This document shows positions 34,378 through 46,768 of a stretch of 64,000 nt of DNA, in pieces. The first letter of the stretch is position 1. Every line of letters begins with the position of its first letter. The notes under the pieces are model-generated. The model was given only the letters and a program-made list of their open reading frames with translations, did no database searches and was not told where the DNA came from. Source of the stretch: Chelonoidis abingdonii. Taxonomy: Eukaryota; Chordata; Testudines; Testudinidae. The stretch is from positions 143,906,376 through 143,970,375 of the forward strand of contig NC_133772.1 in the NCBI RefSeq assembly GCF_003597395.2. The letters run 5' to 3'. Both the position numbers and the translations under genes were made by a program.

Positions 34378-36061
34378 TCAGACTGTCCCTCTAAAGGGCA
34401 CTGAAAGCCATTCTGTTACATGCTGTATAAATCAATTCAGTGCCAACAAAATTGATAATAAATCATCATAAAAGACTTTGACATCTGCACATCAGTGGCA
34501 AGACCCCATTGTTGGGAAACGTAACGGCTAGGAAAAGGATTGGCCATAACTGAAATCTCATACCCATACTGACAACACACTGTTTGCACTTTGCTCAATA
34601 TGCACCCGCTTCATTGTGTGCTGCACAACAGCACATGTGCTGGGTATCTAGCCACGCCTACTTCTTAGACTCCTTATCTAGCATTCTCTACAGAGCTAGC
34701 AATGGGGACACTGTGCTGATGCAAATGAGGAATCATGACTTTGCACAATTAACCTCACGTTTCATCTCCACAACAGAGAGCAAGGACCTGCCTTGTAAAC
34801 AATCATAATCCACCAAGGCCATTAAGCCCAATTTTTCTTGACTTTTCATATGCTAGAATACAATTCCTTTTGCCTATAAGCCAGTACCAACTATACTTTG
34901 AGCACACATGACATACTTTCTGCAGTATCTGGCATGAAGAATGTATCTTTCCCCTCAAAGCCCATCCTTAGAAACCATTAATTAAGAGCCGTACAGGGAG
35001 GAAAGCTGAGTCAAGTCTAAAATTCCAATGCATTGTCTAACTAAATCACATTAGTAACAGAGCAGTCTCCTCAGACATTCTGTGGTAGGCCTGGAGGATT
35101 CAAAAACTTTCCAAGGCATCTTGGTACACTGACATAATTCTCTGCTTGTTTTAAGATACGGTGTGCATGGGAAAGAACTGAAATCTTGTCCCTGTAAGAT
35201 CTAACGCTAAGAACTCCTTATGTTAATAGTGCTTCACTGTAAGGTTATTTTACCCATGCCTGGAAGCAAAATAAAAATTGACCATGACTTTCCAAAATCC
35301 TGCTACGGTGAGCTAAATAGCCAAAAGGCATTGCAATGACACTGAGGTTCACATGTCACCATCTTATTCTCCAGACAACTGTTCACTGCAAAAGTCCGTG
35401 TCAGCATTTTAGTTCTGCTTACAGATTTTGGTTTCCTTCCTTCCCACATGCCTTCTCTCAGAATAACATAGAAAGAATGGAGACAACAGGTATGCTACTA
35501 GATAGCAGCATCACAGGATGAATGAGTGAAACAAGACACGCCGATGTATTCTATCTTTTTTCATGGCTTCCAGCCACTAGAGAAGGACACAGATACACAT
35601 TGGGTTAATGCGGTTACAATGGTTCCATGCATTTAGGCTGGATGCTGGAAAATAGTCCAAGTTAGGAAATGCCTTAAAGAAGTGCTCAAATCATGGCGAT
35701 TAAATCCCATTGAAGTACTTTCCTGGATCCATATCTTACAAGCTTTCCACACTTTAGTGACAGAATGAGTGCTGTATCTCTGAACGTCATTTTCATTTAG
35801 GCGCCCAAATATAATTCAAAGGTCGAGATTTTCAAGGGTGACAAATGATTACTGGTCCCTAATTTTATGAATGTCCAAAATGAAACAAATTGAACTTGAT
35901 TTTCAGAAGTGATGAGCTCCCACAATGCTAAGTAAAGTCAATGGTAGCGACACATGCTGACTACCTCTGAATATCAGGCTCTTGGTATGTTAAGCTGAGC
36001 ACTCAAAAAGTGAGGTGTTATGAGAATGTTCTGTGACTCAGTATATGTAAACAGTCAGTTA
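34378..36061. other. Unassigned DNA
   Basis: No gene or nameable repeat. Words such as gattttcagaagtgatgag near 35900 recall a widespread old amniote repeat, but too little is left to assign. Confidence 0.35.
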
Positions 36062-36185
36062 CTAGATAAGGTACCAGCAGATGGTGCTCCAGAACATGCA
36101 GCGTAGCTCTTGGGTTTTGTGGGACCAATATAAATTGTTCTTGTGCACTGCAAAGAGTTTCCTTGGCACAGCTCTTTCCAACAGG
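36062..36185. repeat. Diverged repeat shared with 1076-1200
   Basis: Partner of the block at 1076-1200. The segment starts near gataaggtaccagcagatgg and is alignable for ~110 bases. Confidence 0.5.
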
Positions 36186-36229
36186 ACCCCACCTGAGGCA
36201 CTTGTAACCACTAGACATTTTTGAAAATT

Positions 36230-36500
36230 TCAGCCTAGGGCCCAATTTTTTATAGGTATTGAGTCATTGATGCACTGAGCACTGCCATCCTAAGTGACTG
36301 AGGAGCTTAAATTTCATTTCCAAAAGGGATCTGTCCATGGGATTTTGGCTCCTAAGTGCCTAAATCCCTTTTGAAAATGAGACTTACACTCTTGAATCAG
36401 TTAGGCATGGCAACACCAACACCGCAACACCTACATTCTTTTAAAGATCAGAGCCTACATACCTGATTTTAGGCACCTCTGTGTGAATTACTGACCTAAA
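36230..36500. repeat. Old repeat with internal inverted words
   Basis: Variants of the word cctaagtg..t.ggagcttaaa recur in both orientations (cctaagtgactgaggagctt at 36290, ttggctcctaagtgcctaaa at 36345, acctgattttaggcacctct at 36460). Similar wording occurs near 51930-52090. It is probably an ancient non-autonomous DNA repeat; family unknown. Confidence 0.4.
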
Positions 36501-37794
36501 TGCTTAAGGGTAAAAGTTTCAAAGCCCTCTAGGGAATTTGGATTCCCAGATTTAGAAATCTCTGCTGAACTCTTATTATTTAAAACACTCATTCCTCTTG
36601 GGTTTATTTTCAAAACATGGTTTGGGGTGGAATTATTTGGATGGGCTTGTTCACGTTTCATACAAGCACTCATGACTAATGTAGAAAATCTTTCTGGGTC
36701 ACCTACTTGTCATCGCTGTAAGGTAATTAAGAAAGTCACTGGATTTGTGTGAAGGACTAATGACATGATTTTAATTTTTAAAAATCAGGCACAGGAAAAT
36801 AAGCTGCTGGCATCACACTAAGATACCAAGCCCTGTCTGATGTCATTAGTTAGCCCTTTCAGATGCTGAGATTTTATGCCATCCATTGTTCTTAATACAC
36901 TTGCAAAGTTAGAGAGAATTGGCCCTTATATATTGTTCTTTGCGAGATCAAACATAATACGAGTTAGATTGGGCCCAACATGTGTGGATCCATAAAGATG
37001 TGAAGCGAGGAGCTCTCTAGTGCTTTTGAACTGTCACAGTAGATTTCAAGGTTCACAAATTCAACATTGAAAAAAAATCTCCCTGAGGGCGAGGTGTGGA
37101 CTCCTCCCCGGTCCATTCAGGCCTTGATTCCAATCCCACTTTTCGTTTTTGGTGGACTGCTTTATAACTCCCGGGGAAAGAGCAGATGTGGCATTAAAAG
37201 GAAATAAAAAAATAATTCCAACCAGCTGTAGAGAAAGGCAACCCAACAAGCTGGCATTTGCAGGAAAAGCAACTTTGGTTTCAAGCTTTCAAAATGAAAC
37301 TCATGAAAAATCCTTGGGGAGGAAGGAAAATTAGCTACCTAAATGTCATACACCAGAATGCTGAGATCATTTGTTTTTTAAATAAATATTCCTTTACAGC
37401 TGCTGTAAAAATATTAATTTTCAAGTAAAGGAAAAGCTTTATTTCTCTATTAAACACTTATGTAGATGATTTGGCAGCAAAATCCAGACTTGCAGTATGT
37501 TAATTAGAGCTAGACCTGCTAAGTGACCTGTTGACCATAAATCTTTTTAATAGATGTTATAGACACAAACAATATTTTAATGGTGTCTTCATCTTATTTC
37601 GTTACCTGCAAACTCCTTCCTATATGCTCTGTCCTGCATCTTTTTTACATTAAAAATGTAAATTAAAACACTTGTCTAGGAGACATTTTCCCAGTTGTAA
37701 CTGTCCAGTATAATCCTGATATGGAGAATAAAGATTATTATATGGATTCGATCACTATAGCTTCTGAGTGCCCCAGCCTAGCCTGGTGAAGTAG

Positions 37795-37945
37795 GGAAGA
37801 TCTGCTCTCCCTATTCTACAAATAAGGGACAGAAAATTTAAGCAACTCGCCCAAAGTCACAAAGGACGTTCATGGCAGGGCAGGGAATTGAACTTAACTT
37901 TCCCAAGTGAGCATTTTGACCATTGAGCCATCCCTCCTCCATTAC
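37795..37945 (-). mobile_element. MIR-like SINE remnant
   Basis: Contains aagggacagaaaatttaagc, aactcgcccaaagtcacaaa and ggcagggaattgaac, in the order expected for the MIR core on the minus strand, then attgagccatccctcc. Confidence 0.6.
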
Positions 37946-38857
37946 AGGGCACAGTGCAATGTGGTTGTATCTAAAAGATCATTCCTTTGGAATACTTATT
38001 CAGATTTCTCTATTTATTATTACAGTGCATGTCTTGCATTCAGATATGTTTGTTAAGGAAAGCTTCTGTGGTTGAGTTATGTTTTACTGGTACGTAAAGG
38101 CTGGTTCCTTGTTGTTGAAAGGAAAGGCAACCTCTGACAGGCCATATTGTCAGTAATAATCCTTTGCATGTAGAACAGAAAAATACATCAACAAACCAAT
38201 AAACATGTCTTTAAAGTTTAATGGATGAATCCAAAGGTCTGACTCAGCAGAAGAAAAGGTTAAACAGGATAAAACCAATTTTCATGTGAAATGAAATGAA
38301 AATAAAAAAGAATTGTGACTTATTATTAGCGACTGAGAAAATGTTTTGAATCTTTGACTTTTGCTCTGTCTCTGACAACTGTCAAAATACCGTGTGACTG
38401 GACTGCTAAACATTACTGGGAATAAAGTCGCTGGGCAATATTACATACCGATGAACTCTGGGGCACCCTCAACTGTTTGCTGTCCAGCAGTGACTCCTTG
38501 AGTTTTAAACCTTTCCCAGACCTGAGCAAGATATCCTTCCCAGCCCCTCCGGAAGTATCTGCTTTGAAGGCACAGGGTGGGATAAAAGGAGGAAAGTGAT
38601 ACATGCTAGCCAGTTTGATTGCCATCACCTTGAGTACAATTTTCAAAAGTGCCAAGGACGAGCCTCCATTTGGGATATGTGATTTCCCCAAGCAAAACAC
38701 ACATCTGCTGCATCCATCCTTCAGGGGGACTGGTCCACTGCTGGACAGACAGGGCCTGAAGCCAGCAGGTTTCATCTCTGCCATGATCAGGAGCCCTGTA
38801 CAGGGGGTCTGACCAGTACTGTTCAATCCAGGCAGGTTGCATCAGTTACGGTGATCA

Positions 38858-38897
38858 AAGTGATCTGAAGACTTTAGAAGTGATCTGAAGATTTTAG
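38858..38897. repeat. 20-bp tandem duplication
   Basis: Two adjacent units, aagtgatctgaagactttag and aagtgatctgaagattttag, differ at one base. Confidence 0.9.
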
Positions 38898-39380
38898 AAG
38901 GTTTGGATAAGTTTAGCCAGAGCTAAGAACTGGCAGCCTGGACAGGTTCCATCTTGCTGCCATGGGTGCTGAGGGGAAACTGAGGGAGAGCTGTGACCAT
39001 ACTGCCCTTTACGCCCTCACATGGGAGCAGGATGAGGCACAGGGCCCTGACTGACACTGCTAGTCAAAAAATCTCCAGTCTCCCGTGCATGCACACCTGG
39101 AGTGGGATCCACACTGACACATTTCAAAGAAGACTGTCAAGATTGTTTTTAAGACCTTAATATTAAATCCGTCGGCCCTGTTATTAACAAAAAGAGTTTT
39201 GGTGCTTTGCATAAGCTAAATAAGCTTCCCTTCCCCTGAAGTATCACAACCATTTTAAAATCAAGATTGGATGGATTTTTTTGTTTTGTTTTGTTTTCAA
39301 AAAGATCTGCTTTAGTGCAAACAGGGCTTAATTCAGGGATTATGTATGCAGTGCTGAAGTAGCCCTGCCAGTCCCAGGAT

Positions 39381-39914
39381 ATAGAATCATAGAATCATAG
39401 CATATCAGGGTTGGAAGGGATCTCAGGAGGTCATATAGTCCAAACCCCTGCTCAAAGCAGGACCAACACCAACTAAATCATCCCAGCCAGGGCTTTGTCA
39501 AGCCTGACTTTAAAAACCTCTAAGGAAGGAGATTCCACCACCTTCCTAGGTAACCCATTCCAGTGCTTCACCACCCTCCTAGTGAAAAAGTTTTTCCTAA
39601 TATCCAACCTAAACCTCCCCCACTGCAACCTGAGACCATTACTCCTTGTTCTGTCATCTGCTACCACTGAGAACAGTCTAGATCCATCCTCTTTGGAACC
39701 CCCTTTCAGGTAGTTGAAAGCAGCTATCAAATCCCCCCTCATTCTTCTCTTCTGCAGACTAAACAATCCCAGTTCCCTCAGCCTCTCCTCATAAGTCATG
39801 TGCTCCAGCCCCCTAATCATTTTTGTTGCCCTCTGCTGGACTCTTTCCAATTTTTCCACATCCTTCTTGTAGTGTGGGGCCCAAAACTGGACACACTACT
39901 CCAGATGAGGGAAT
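39381..39914 (-). mobile_element. CR1 LINE 3' end, well preserved
   Basis: A single uninterrupted frame, 39859-39473, gives the complete CR1 C-terminal region: [20 protein letters not shown], then [40 protein letters not shown] and a terminal [14 protein letters not shown] with stop. Two tandem ctatgattcta units close the tail at 39381-39400. It is 5' truncated at ~39914 and is among the youngest-looking CR1 copies in the window. Confidence 0.96.
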
Positions 39915-40030
39915 CAAGGTGGGTGAGGTAATATCTTTTATTGGACCAACTTCTGTTGGTGAGAGAGACAAGCTTTCGAGTTTACACAGAGCTCTTCTTC
40001 TGGTATGGGAAATGTACTCCGATGGTTTGT
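39915..40030. repeat. Interspersed repeat (aatatcttttattggaccaa type)
   Basis: Reads ggtgaggtaatatcttttat, tggaccaacttctgttggtg, agagagacaagctttcgagt and agctcttcttctgg. This is a widespread vertebrate repeat. Its aagctttcgagt...ttcttctgg end is built like the Penelope-like ends elsewhere in the window (aagctttcgtggg...cttcatcag), so it may be a related family. That link is my inference. Confidence 0.5.
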
Positions 40031-40034
40031 CTTA

Positions 40035-40132
40035 GGGTGACAAGATGTCCTGACTTTTGGGTCTTTTTCTCATATAGGCTCCTATTACCCCTACCCCCGT
40101 CCTGATTTTTCACATTTGCTGTCTGGTCACTC
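40035..40132. mobile_element. Small TA-flanked terminal-repeat element
   Basis: The left end gggtgacaagatgtcctgac and right end gctgtctggtcactc are flanked by TA on both sides (40033-40034 and 40133-40134). A close relative lies at 54286-54394. It is too short to encode anything. Confidence 0.65.
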
Positions 40133-40145
40133 TAGTTTGTCGGAA

Positions 40146-40415
40146 CAGTGACTAGACACCCGTGGCTGGTCTGTGCCAGCCAACTTGGGCTTGCAGGGCT
40201 TGGGCTATGGAGCTGTTTCACTGCTCTGTAGACATTTGGGCTCAGGCTGGAGCCAGGACTTTAGGACCCTGCGAGGTGGGAGGGTCCCAGAGCTTGGGCT
40301 GCAGCCTAAGTCTGGAAGTCTACCCAGCAAATTAAATAGCCCCTTAGCCTGAGTCAGCTGGCATGGGGCAGACACAGGCTTTTCTTCACTATGTAGACAT
40401 ACCCAGACTACCACA
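40146..40415. mobile_element. MITE, self-complementary (family shared with 51085-51350)
   Basis: Contains gggcttgggctatggagctg, tgtagacatttgggctcagg, ctggagccaggactttagga, then roughly mirrored phrases (cagagcttgggctgcagcc, tctggaagtctaccc, gcctgagtcagctggcatgg), ending tatgtagacatacccag. The mirrored order implies a long imperfect hairpin. No protein. Confidence 0.6.
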
Positions 40416-43400
40416 GCTAAAAACAAGGTGGAACAGATTGTTTAGCATAAGTAGTTAACACATATTTCAAGGGACCATTCAAAGTGAAGTGGCCTGTTGA
40501 CACCTCTCCAGTCATGGGGAAGGGGGAAAGCTGGGGGGTGGGGCATTTAGTGGGCTACAGTCTGTTGTAATAAGCCATCAATCCATCATATTTATTCAGT
40601 CCATGATTTTTAGTGTCTAGCAAAGATACGAATTTCGGTCTTCTGAAGGTTTCCTTGAGGATGAGGACCGAGAGTCAGATACAGAGTGATCACTCTGTGA
40701 AAAGTGTTCACCCAGAGGTGATGTGGTCTTTTATCTTTTTCCCTGTGAGCTCATTCCAGAGCATAGTGATTGTCTGATTTCACCCCCACAGAGCTGTTAT
40801 GGGGGCACTTAGCGTTCCTCACTGAGTGCACCTATAAGGCCAGTGCAGAGTGATCATTCTGGCTCTATAATTTATGGATATTAGGTTTTCTTTCCCCTCT
40901 GAGCCTGGGGAAATGCTTGTTATTATGTGTCACTGGAATACTCAACAAATCCCTTCCCTTCTCTTTTTGTGTGGGAAAATCTCCTTTTTGAACTTTAATC
41001 TTCATGTCTTTTCAGCAACCCATTCTGGAATGTTTTGCTCTTCACTACACATTAAATGATTTTAAGTTTAATAGGTTGAGACCCTCTGGGGTCAGATTTC
41101 ACTACTGTAAATAAAGGTCTCAGCCATCCTTTTGATATGAAATCTACTCTTATAATTTATAAATGTTCTTGAATGTAACCATTAGGAAATCTGTGGACAG
41201 GAATCTGGTCTCTTTTACCGTACTGTAAAGCCAGAATACTGCCATGAATTTCAGCCACTGACTACCCCAGAGGTAAGTGGGAGCAATATTTAAGCTTCCT
41301 TTCTCTAATTGAGGTTCCATATCAGATACAACTATGGAGGCAGAACCTCCTGATCTGGATTTTAAAGAGCACCCTGAAAAAGGGTTTTCCCCAGAGGTCA
41401 TGCTGCATGAACAAACCCATACGCAGACTTTGCCTCCTTTGAAATCCATTCATTGCCTGATCTCAGAGAATAATCATAAAAGTTGTTATTGTAGATAACA
41501 TAACCACTTCTAGGCAGATTCAGCAATAAAAAATCCTTTGTCCTTCCTTCTTTTTAAAAAAATTCTTTTTAGGAGCTGTTGAGACATCAGTACTTTTGTT
41601 ATCACCATCATCACACTAGACAGAACTTCCATCTCTACCACCATGAAGGGTGAGACATCCTTTGTCAGTACACCTGATCCTTGATGTAGCCACAGATGAA
41701 ACAAGGTCTGGGATCAGAAAACCTTACTGTCTCCTGTACTTCCTTTCTTTGCCCTAATGGTAATGAATAGCACAAGTGGGACAGTGGGAAAAGGCCCAGC
41801 TCTGATGCAGCTGGAAAGAAAGAACAAACATCAAATATATTGAAGGGGAGATGAAAACTAAGAGGAGAAAGCAAAGAAGATAAAAGAGCAAAAAAGAAAA
41901 AGAAACAGTGGTGAGACAAAGGGGAAAAGGTGACTTTTGATATCAAGCTTCATAAACTGATTGCATGTACATCATTTGTACCGAGAGGGGGAGAGACAGA
42001 TTCTGCTCCAGCTTGGGGAATTTTTTTCTTATCCTAAAGATAAAAAACAATAGTAATAAACATAAACTACCCATGACACCATGTGGGAAGGAATTATGCT
42101 TTTATTACATTTCATGCTGCATATGAGTCACGTGTACGTGCCATTCATCAAAGCTCAAGGAAAACAGTTTCACGCTCCTCTGAGCGGCATCTCTCTGAAC
42201 CTGAGTGCAGCTCTGACAGGCAATCTAAAGGATAGGAGCAGGGATGGGAAGCACAGGCATGTCCCAGAGAACCTGGGAGGCCTCCATCTCCAATATCTGT
42301 GATCTGGGTAAGTAGGGCTGGTTCAGCAGAAAAAGCACAATATAGAAATTTTAAAAATTGAGGTAACAGAAGCAAAGGATCACCTCAACGGCGAAAACAG
42401 TGACTGCCACCACTAACGTAAAAAATGATGTGGATTTCTAGGTAGTGGAATCTACAGATAGCTCTGCATAGTGGTTGTACCTCTATTCTGACCTGTTCTG
42501 AGTTCATGTTAACCCAACTCAGAAGTCCAAACAAATAAAAAAAAAAGCAAGGAGATGACTAGGGAAGGACGGGAGAAATACACGTAAATTCTTACCATTA
42601 TTATTCCTCTGTCTGGAGCTAGCTTCATATATGCTTCAATTGCTCTCACTCCTTTAACTCCCTCCGCCCCCAGCACTTACATTCTCTCAAAAGCACCTAA
42701 ATCAAAATAATCTAAAAATTTCTCAGCTTCCCGGCAAAATCCCAACTCCAGAACCGTCAGACAATGACTGCACCACTCAGCCTCTTCTTGCCTCACCGCC
42801 GCTCCAGTGCGCTAGGATCCTAAAGTTGGCGTGATGAGATGACGAGCCATCTCAGTCATGCTGTGCGTGCGACGGGCTCTCTGATATGTTCTTAGCTGTC
42901 TGTCCCACCCGGGACACTACTCTCAACATTCTTTGATGCTTTTTTATTTTCTTCTTGTATTCCTAGTGTTCTAGCATCATCTTACTGCCCAGTTGGGAGA
43001 CCACAGCTACACTCTTAGCGTTTTAACACCACAAACAAGGCCCTGGCCTCAGTAATGAAACCAAGTTGCATGTACTATATCTATCTGCCTTCATAAAGTA
43101 TATTCTCGAGTGAGGATTGAAGCAAGGTGTTTGCTGTCTAGAGACTCTTCCTTGGCTATCAGAACAAGGATGTGACATCTCTCCTGCACATTCATTTTCA
43201 CTATGATGGTTTGGTCTACTCCCAAAAATCCCACAGAAATGGAACACTATGTTATAATTTTTTTCAATCTATCTGAGAATGTTTTTTTAGCTGATAGCAG
43301 GGGATCAATTGAGAGACTCCAGCTAATGAAAGAGCCACTCATAATAGGCGGTACAGAGAACAGTGCAGTCACATAGTTCACCATTATCAGAATGCTCCTC

Positions 43401-44095
43401 TGTAGCTGCAGACCCTAGAGCCATGAACAGGAGGAGAAGGCAGAAGACAAGCTGTGGCTGTGATAACAAGATGGATGGCAAGTGAAATAGGAGCAGTACC
43501 TAGACTTTCAGTTTTGATGAACCTTTGCATTCACAAATTAGGGATAGTCTAGCTATGTCACTTGAGATGGGACAATCCACAGCAACAGCAATTCTGCACC
43601 CCAGAATTTGCAAGTAGATTTTCTTTTTCAGTCAGGACTGGTTTAGTCTAGCAAAACTCACTGGCTTGGCATTCATTCTCATCAGAGCAATCGCAGGGAA
43701 ATACCTGCCAAGATCCTAACGTGAAGATGAAACAAAAAGTAAATTTTCATGACAGCCATTAGAAGCCCCCTGCCCCCATCCACATTTCTAAAAAAGGAGA
43801 GAGAGAGAGAGAGACTGAAAAAAAAACCCCTCTAATGGGCAGTAATAATAAAAAGGTGGCATTTAAGCAAGTTCCTTTAACCAGGCCTGTTCACACTCTT
43901 AAAGAATTGGCAGATATTAACCAAATATCATATGTGCTGCTCCTTAAAGAGCTTTTGTGGGCAGACTGGGCAGGTTGTTGATACACTCACTGTCTCTTGG
44001 TTGCCTTCTACGAAAAACTGCACACATCTTTGTGTACCAATAGTGAGGTTAAAAATGGACACGTTTTGTACCAAGTTTCTCATGGCCAATTCAAG
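40416..44095. other. Unassigned DNA with simple repeats
   Basis: No gene recognised. A (GA)n tract lies near 43797-43816, and an A/G-rich stretch at 41815-41930. Open stretches here are short and lack family motifs. Confidence 0.4.
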
Positions 44096-44278
44096 GCTTG
44101 TCTACATGGAACTGCAGCGCACTCTCCAGTGGGTGTGAACTGTACAATGCTCTAACGTGAGGCGCTCTCACTGCCCTGTGTAGATCCTGCTGGAGTGAAC
44201 TAAAAGATACCTAGTGCCCATTAACATCAGGACAAAGTGAGTCACTTTCAGTTCACGACGGCGATCTCCATGTAGCAG
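44096..44278. mobile_element. Small MITE
   Basis: Starts caaggcttgtctacatggaa and ends near gatctccatgtagcagttgg, so ggcttgtctacatgga pairs with the reversed right end. Between them lie gaactgcagcgcactctcc and tgtagatcctgctggagtg. No coding capacity. Confidence 0.5.
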
Positions 44279-44414
44279 TTGGAATACACGTTAGCACCCC
44301 CCTGCAGAGCATGCTGCAGTGCCGTGAAGATAAGCCCTCCACATTTGCAGCCCCAATGTAAACTGTATCCATGTTCGTGGGTGCAAATTACTGGGGGCAC
44401 TGTTTTATGGAGAC

Positions 44415-45002
44415 TTGGGGACGTCTGCACTTAAAACACTGCACCGAGGCAGCGGTGCCACTGTGTGCTTTAATGAAGGGAGAGAGTTCTCCCTTCAGCG
44501 TGCTTAATCCACCTCCCCGAGTGGCAGTAGCTACGTGAGTGGGAGAAGCCCTCTCATTGCCATTTCGCTGTCTGGGGGGAGAAGTGGGAGGGTAGAGGCA
44601 TATATTGGGTTGGTATAACTACATCACTCAGGGACGAGGATTTTTCACACTCCTGAGATTAGGTCTACACTGGGTGGGGGGAGGATGGTGTTGACCTAAG
44701 ATACGCAACTTCAGCTACGCGAATAATATAGCTGAAGTGGGAGTATCTTAGGTCAATTTACAAGGCTGTGAGGACGGTGGCAAGTCGACCACTGCCGTTC
44801 CCCCATTGACTCCGCTTCCACCTCTCACTGCGATGAAGTTCCGAAGTCGATGGCAGAGCTATCAGGGATCGATTTTATCATGTCTACACTAGACGCGATA
44901 AATCGATCCCCGATAGATCGATCACTACCCGCCGATCTGGCGGGTAATGTAGCTGTACCCTGAGTGATGTAGTTATACTGATATATGTCTGTCGTGTAGA
45001 CC
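44415..45002. mobile_element. MITE interrupted by a second MITE
   Basis: The outer element runs from ggggacgtctgcacttaaaa to atatgtctgtcgtgtagacc. Its conserved mid-part (ttggtataactacatcactc, then agggacgaggatttttcaca) has its mirror on the far side (ctgagtgatgtagttatact), and the inner element at 44658-44956 lies between them. Confidence 0.6.
44658..44956. mobile_element. Inner MITE nested in 44415-45002
   Basis: Begins attaggtctacactgggtg and ends gcgggtaatgtagctgt. It contains two internal hairpins: tgacctaagatacgcaactt against agtatcttaggtca, and aatcgatccccgatagatcg against gggatcgattttatc. The flanks ctcctgag and accctgag may be the remains of an 8-bp hAT duplication. Confidence 0.55.
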
Positions 45003-45688
45003 AGATCTCTGATTTCTAAATCCCTGACTATACACACAGAAGAGACATAGCCATTCGAGTAACTTATTGGTAGACATTGTTTTTGCAGGCTAGTTCTAGT
45101 TTCAATAAATCTCTATATTATTCCAAACGAAAACCCACTTCTTATAGAGGCACTGAATACTTAGCATGCGCTGCAGAACGTGGCAGTGCTGACTTAGATT
45201 TTTCTCTTCCTGGGGCAAAAGCCCAATGGAAGCTTAAGCACAGAATGGGTTAACATATGGGCAATGCTCTAATGTTGACTAAATGGCAGAATGGTTGCAG
45301 TTTTTTTTTTTTTGCATGCCTCAGTACTGATGCAGTAATGATGAACTTTGTAAAAGATAACTGTAAATATCTCCTACCGTATCTAGTGAACTATCCAAAT
45401 TAAATGAAGGCAGTGCATGGCACTCAGAATCTGAAGTCCTGCACATTTAGTTTCTGGGTCAAGCTTAAGAGGAGAGCTGAAATGGATTTTCTTGAATTCC
45501 CTGGCAACATTAATCAGGTCCACAGAATTCCCAACAATATCTTTTGATTTGCAATTACCAGTTTACTTTTGTTTAGGGCCTACACCATCAGTCCTTTAGC
45601 AGTTTGATGGACCTAAAGAACTTCAGCAAGGAAGTCAAATATAATCCTCCTCTCTCCACCATTCATCCTGTATACATGCTATACGAGG
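45003..45688. other. Unassigned DNA
   Basis: No feature other than a T run at 45301-45313. Confidence 0.4.
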
Positions 45689-46116
45689 TGAGACTTACAA
45701 GGAGACTTACAAGGAGAGGCTGAGGGGACTGGGATTATTTAATCTTCAGAAGAGAAGAGTGACGGGGGGATTTGATAGCAGCCCTCAACTACTTGAAGGG
45801 GGGTTCCAAAGAGGATGGAGCTAGACTGATCTCAGTGATGGCAGATGACAGAATGAGGAGCAATGGTCTCAAGTTGCAGTGGGGGTGGTCTAGGATGGAT
45901 ATTAGGAAAAACTACTTCATTGGGAGAGTGGTGAAGCACTGGAATGGGTTACCTAGGGAGGTGGTGGAATCTCAATCCTTAGAGGTTATTAAGGTCCTGC
46001 TTGACAAAGTCCTGGTTGGGATGATTTAGTTAGGAATTGGTCCTGCTTTGCGCAGGGGGTTGCGCTAGATGACCTCCTGATGTCCCGTCCAACTCTAATC
46101 TTCTATGATTCTATAG
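45689..46116 (+). mobile_element. CR1 LINE 3' end
   Basis: The frame 45772-46029 encodes [20 protein letters not shown], then RSNGLKLQWGWSRMDIRKNY and REVVESQSLEVIKVLLDKVL, ending GMI with stop. The tail (ggttgcgctagatgacctcc) finishes at ttctatgattctata. At the 5' truncation point the 12-mer gagacttacaag is duplicated in tandem. Confidence 0.95.
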
Positions 46117-46260
46117 GGACAATTTAGCCTCACCTTCATATAGGCACATGCAACTTCCATGTAGCTCAATGGGGTGTATCTTGGATTAGAATCGAGTCCA
46201 CTGATTGCACTAAGCTGCTAGTTGAGCAGTCTTCTCCTTTGCTGGATTCAATATAGTAAC

Positions 46261-46339
46261 TACAACGAGGAGTCCTTGTGGCACCTTAGAAACTAACACA
46301 TTTATTTGGGCATAAGCTTTTGTGGATTAAAATCCACTT
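46261..46339 (+). mobile_element. Penelope-like fragment, forward arm
   Basis: Reads tacaacgaggagtccttgtg, gcaccttagaaactaacaca, tttatttgggcataagcttt, tgtggattaaaatccacttt. The next 37 bases are the same element reversed, so this is one arm of an inverted pair. Confidence 0.75.
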
Positions 46340-46376
46340 TGAAAGCTTATGCCCAAATAAATTTGCTAGTCTCTAA
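46340..46376 (-). mobile_element. Penelope-like fragment, reverse arm, left part
   Basis: gaaagcttatgcccaaataa then atttgctagtctctaa is the complement of the forward arm. It is cut at TAA by the Harbinger element and resumes at 50871. Confidence 0.8.
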
Positions 46377-46768
46377 GGCCTGGTCTACACTACGCGTTTA
46401 AACCAATTTAATAGCGTTAAACAGATTTAACGCTGTACCCATCCACACAATGAGGCCCTTTATATCGATATAAAGGGCTCCTTAAATCGGTTTCTGTACT
46501 CCTCCTTAACGAGAGGAGTAGCGCTAAAATCGGTATTACCATATCGGATTAGGGTTAGTGTGGCCGCAAATCGACAGTATTGGCCTCCGGGCGGTATCCC
46601 ACAGTGCACCACTGTGACCACTCTGGACAGCAATCTGAACTCGGATGCATCTGGCCAGTATACAGATAAAGCTCGCCGATGAACTTTGAATTTCATATTC
46701 CTGTTTGTCCAGCGTGGATCTCTGATTCAGCACGGTGACCACACAGAGCTCATCAGCACAAGGTAACA

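Larger units (their letters stand above)
36501..39380. other. Largely unassigned DNA
   Basis: Contains the MIR-like remnant at 37795-37945 and a 20-base tandem pair at 38858-38897. Otherwise no gene or repeat is visible. An A/T simple tract (ttttgttttgttttgttttc) lies near 39278-39298. Confidence 0.4.

Noticed and set aside
36018..36245. 75-codon minus-strand frame similar to the one at 1065-1331
   Set aside because: The similarity is explained by a shared interspersed repeat at DNA level and is not evidence for a gene family.
39473..39859. Intact 128-codon frame that could be taken for a host gene
   Set aside because: It is the CR1 ORF2 C-terminus, followed by the CR1 tail.
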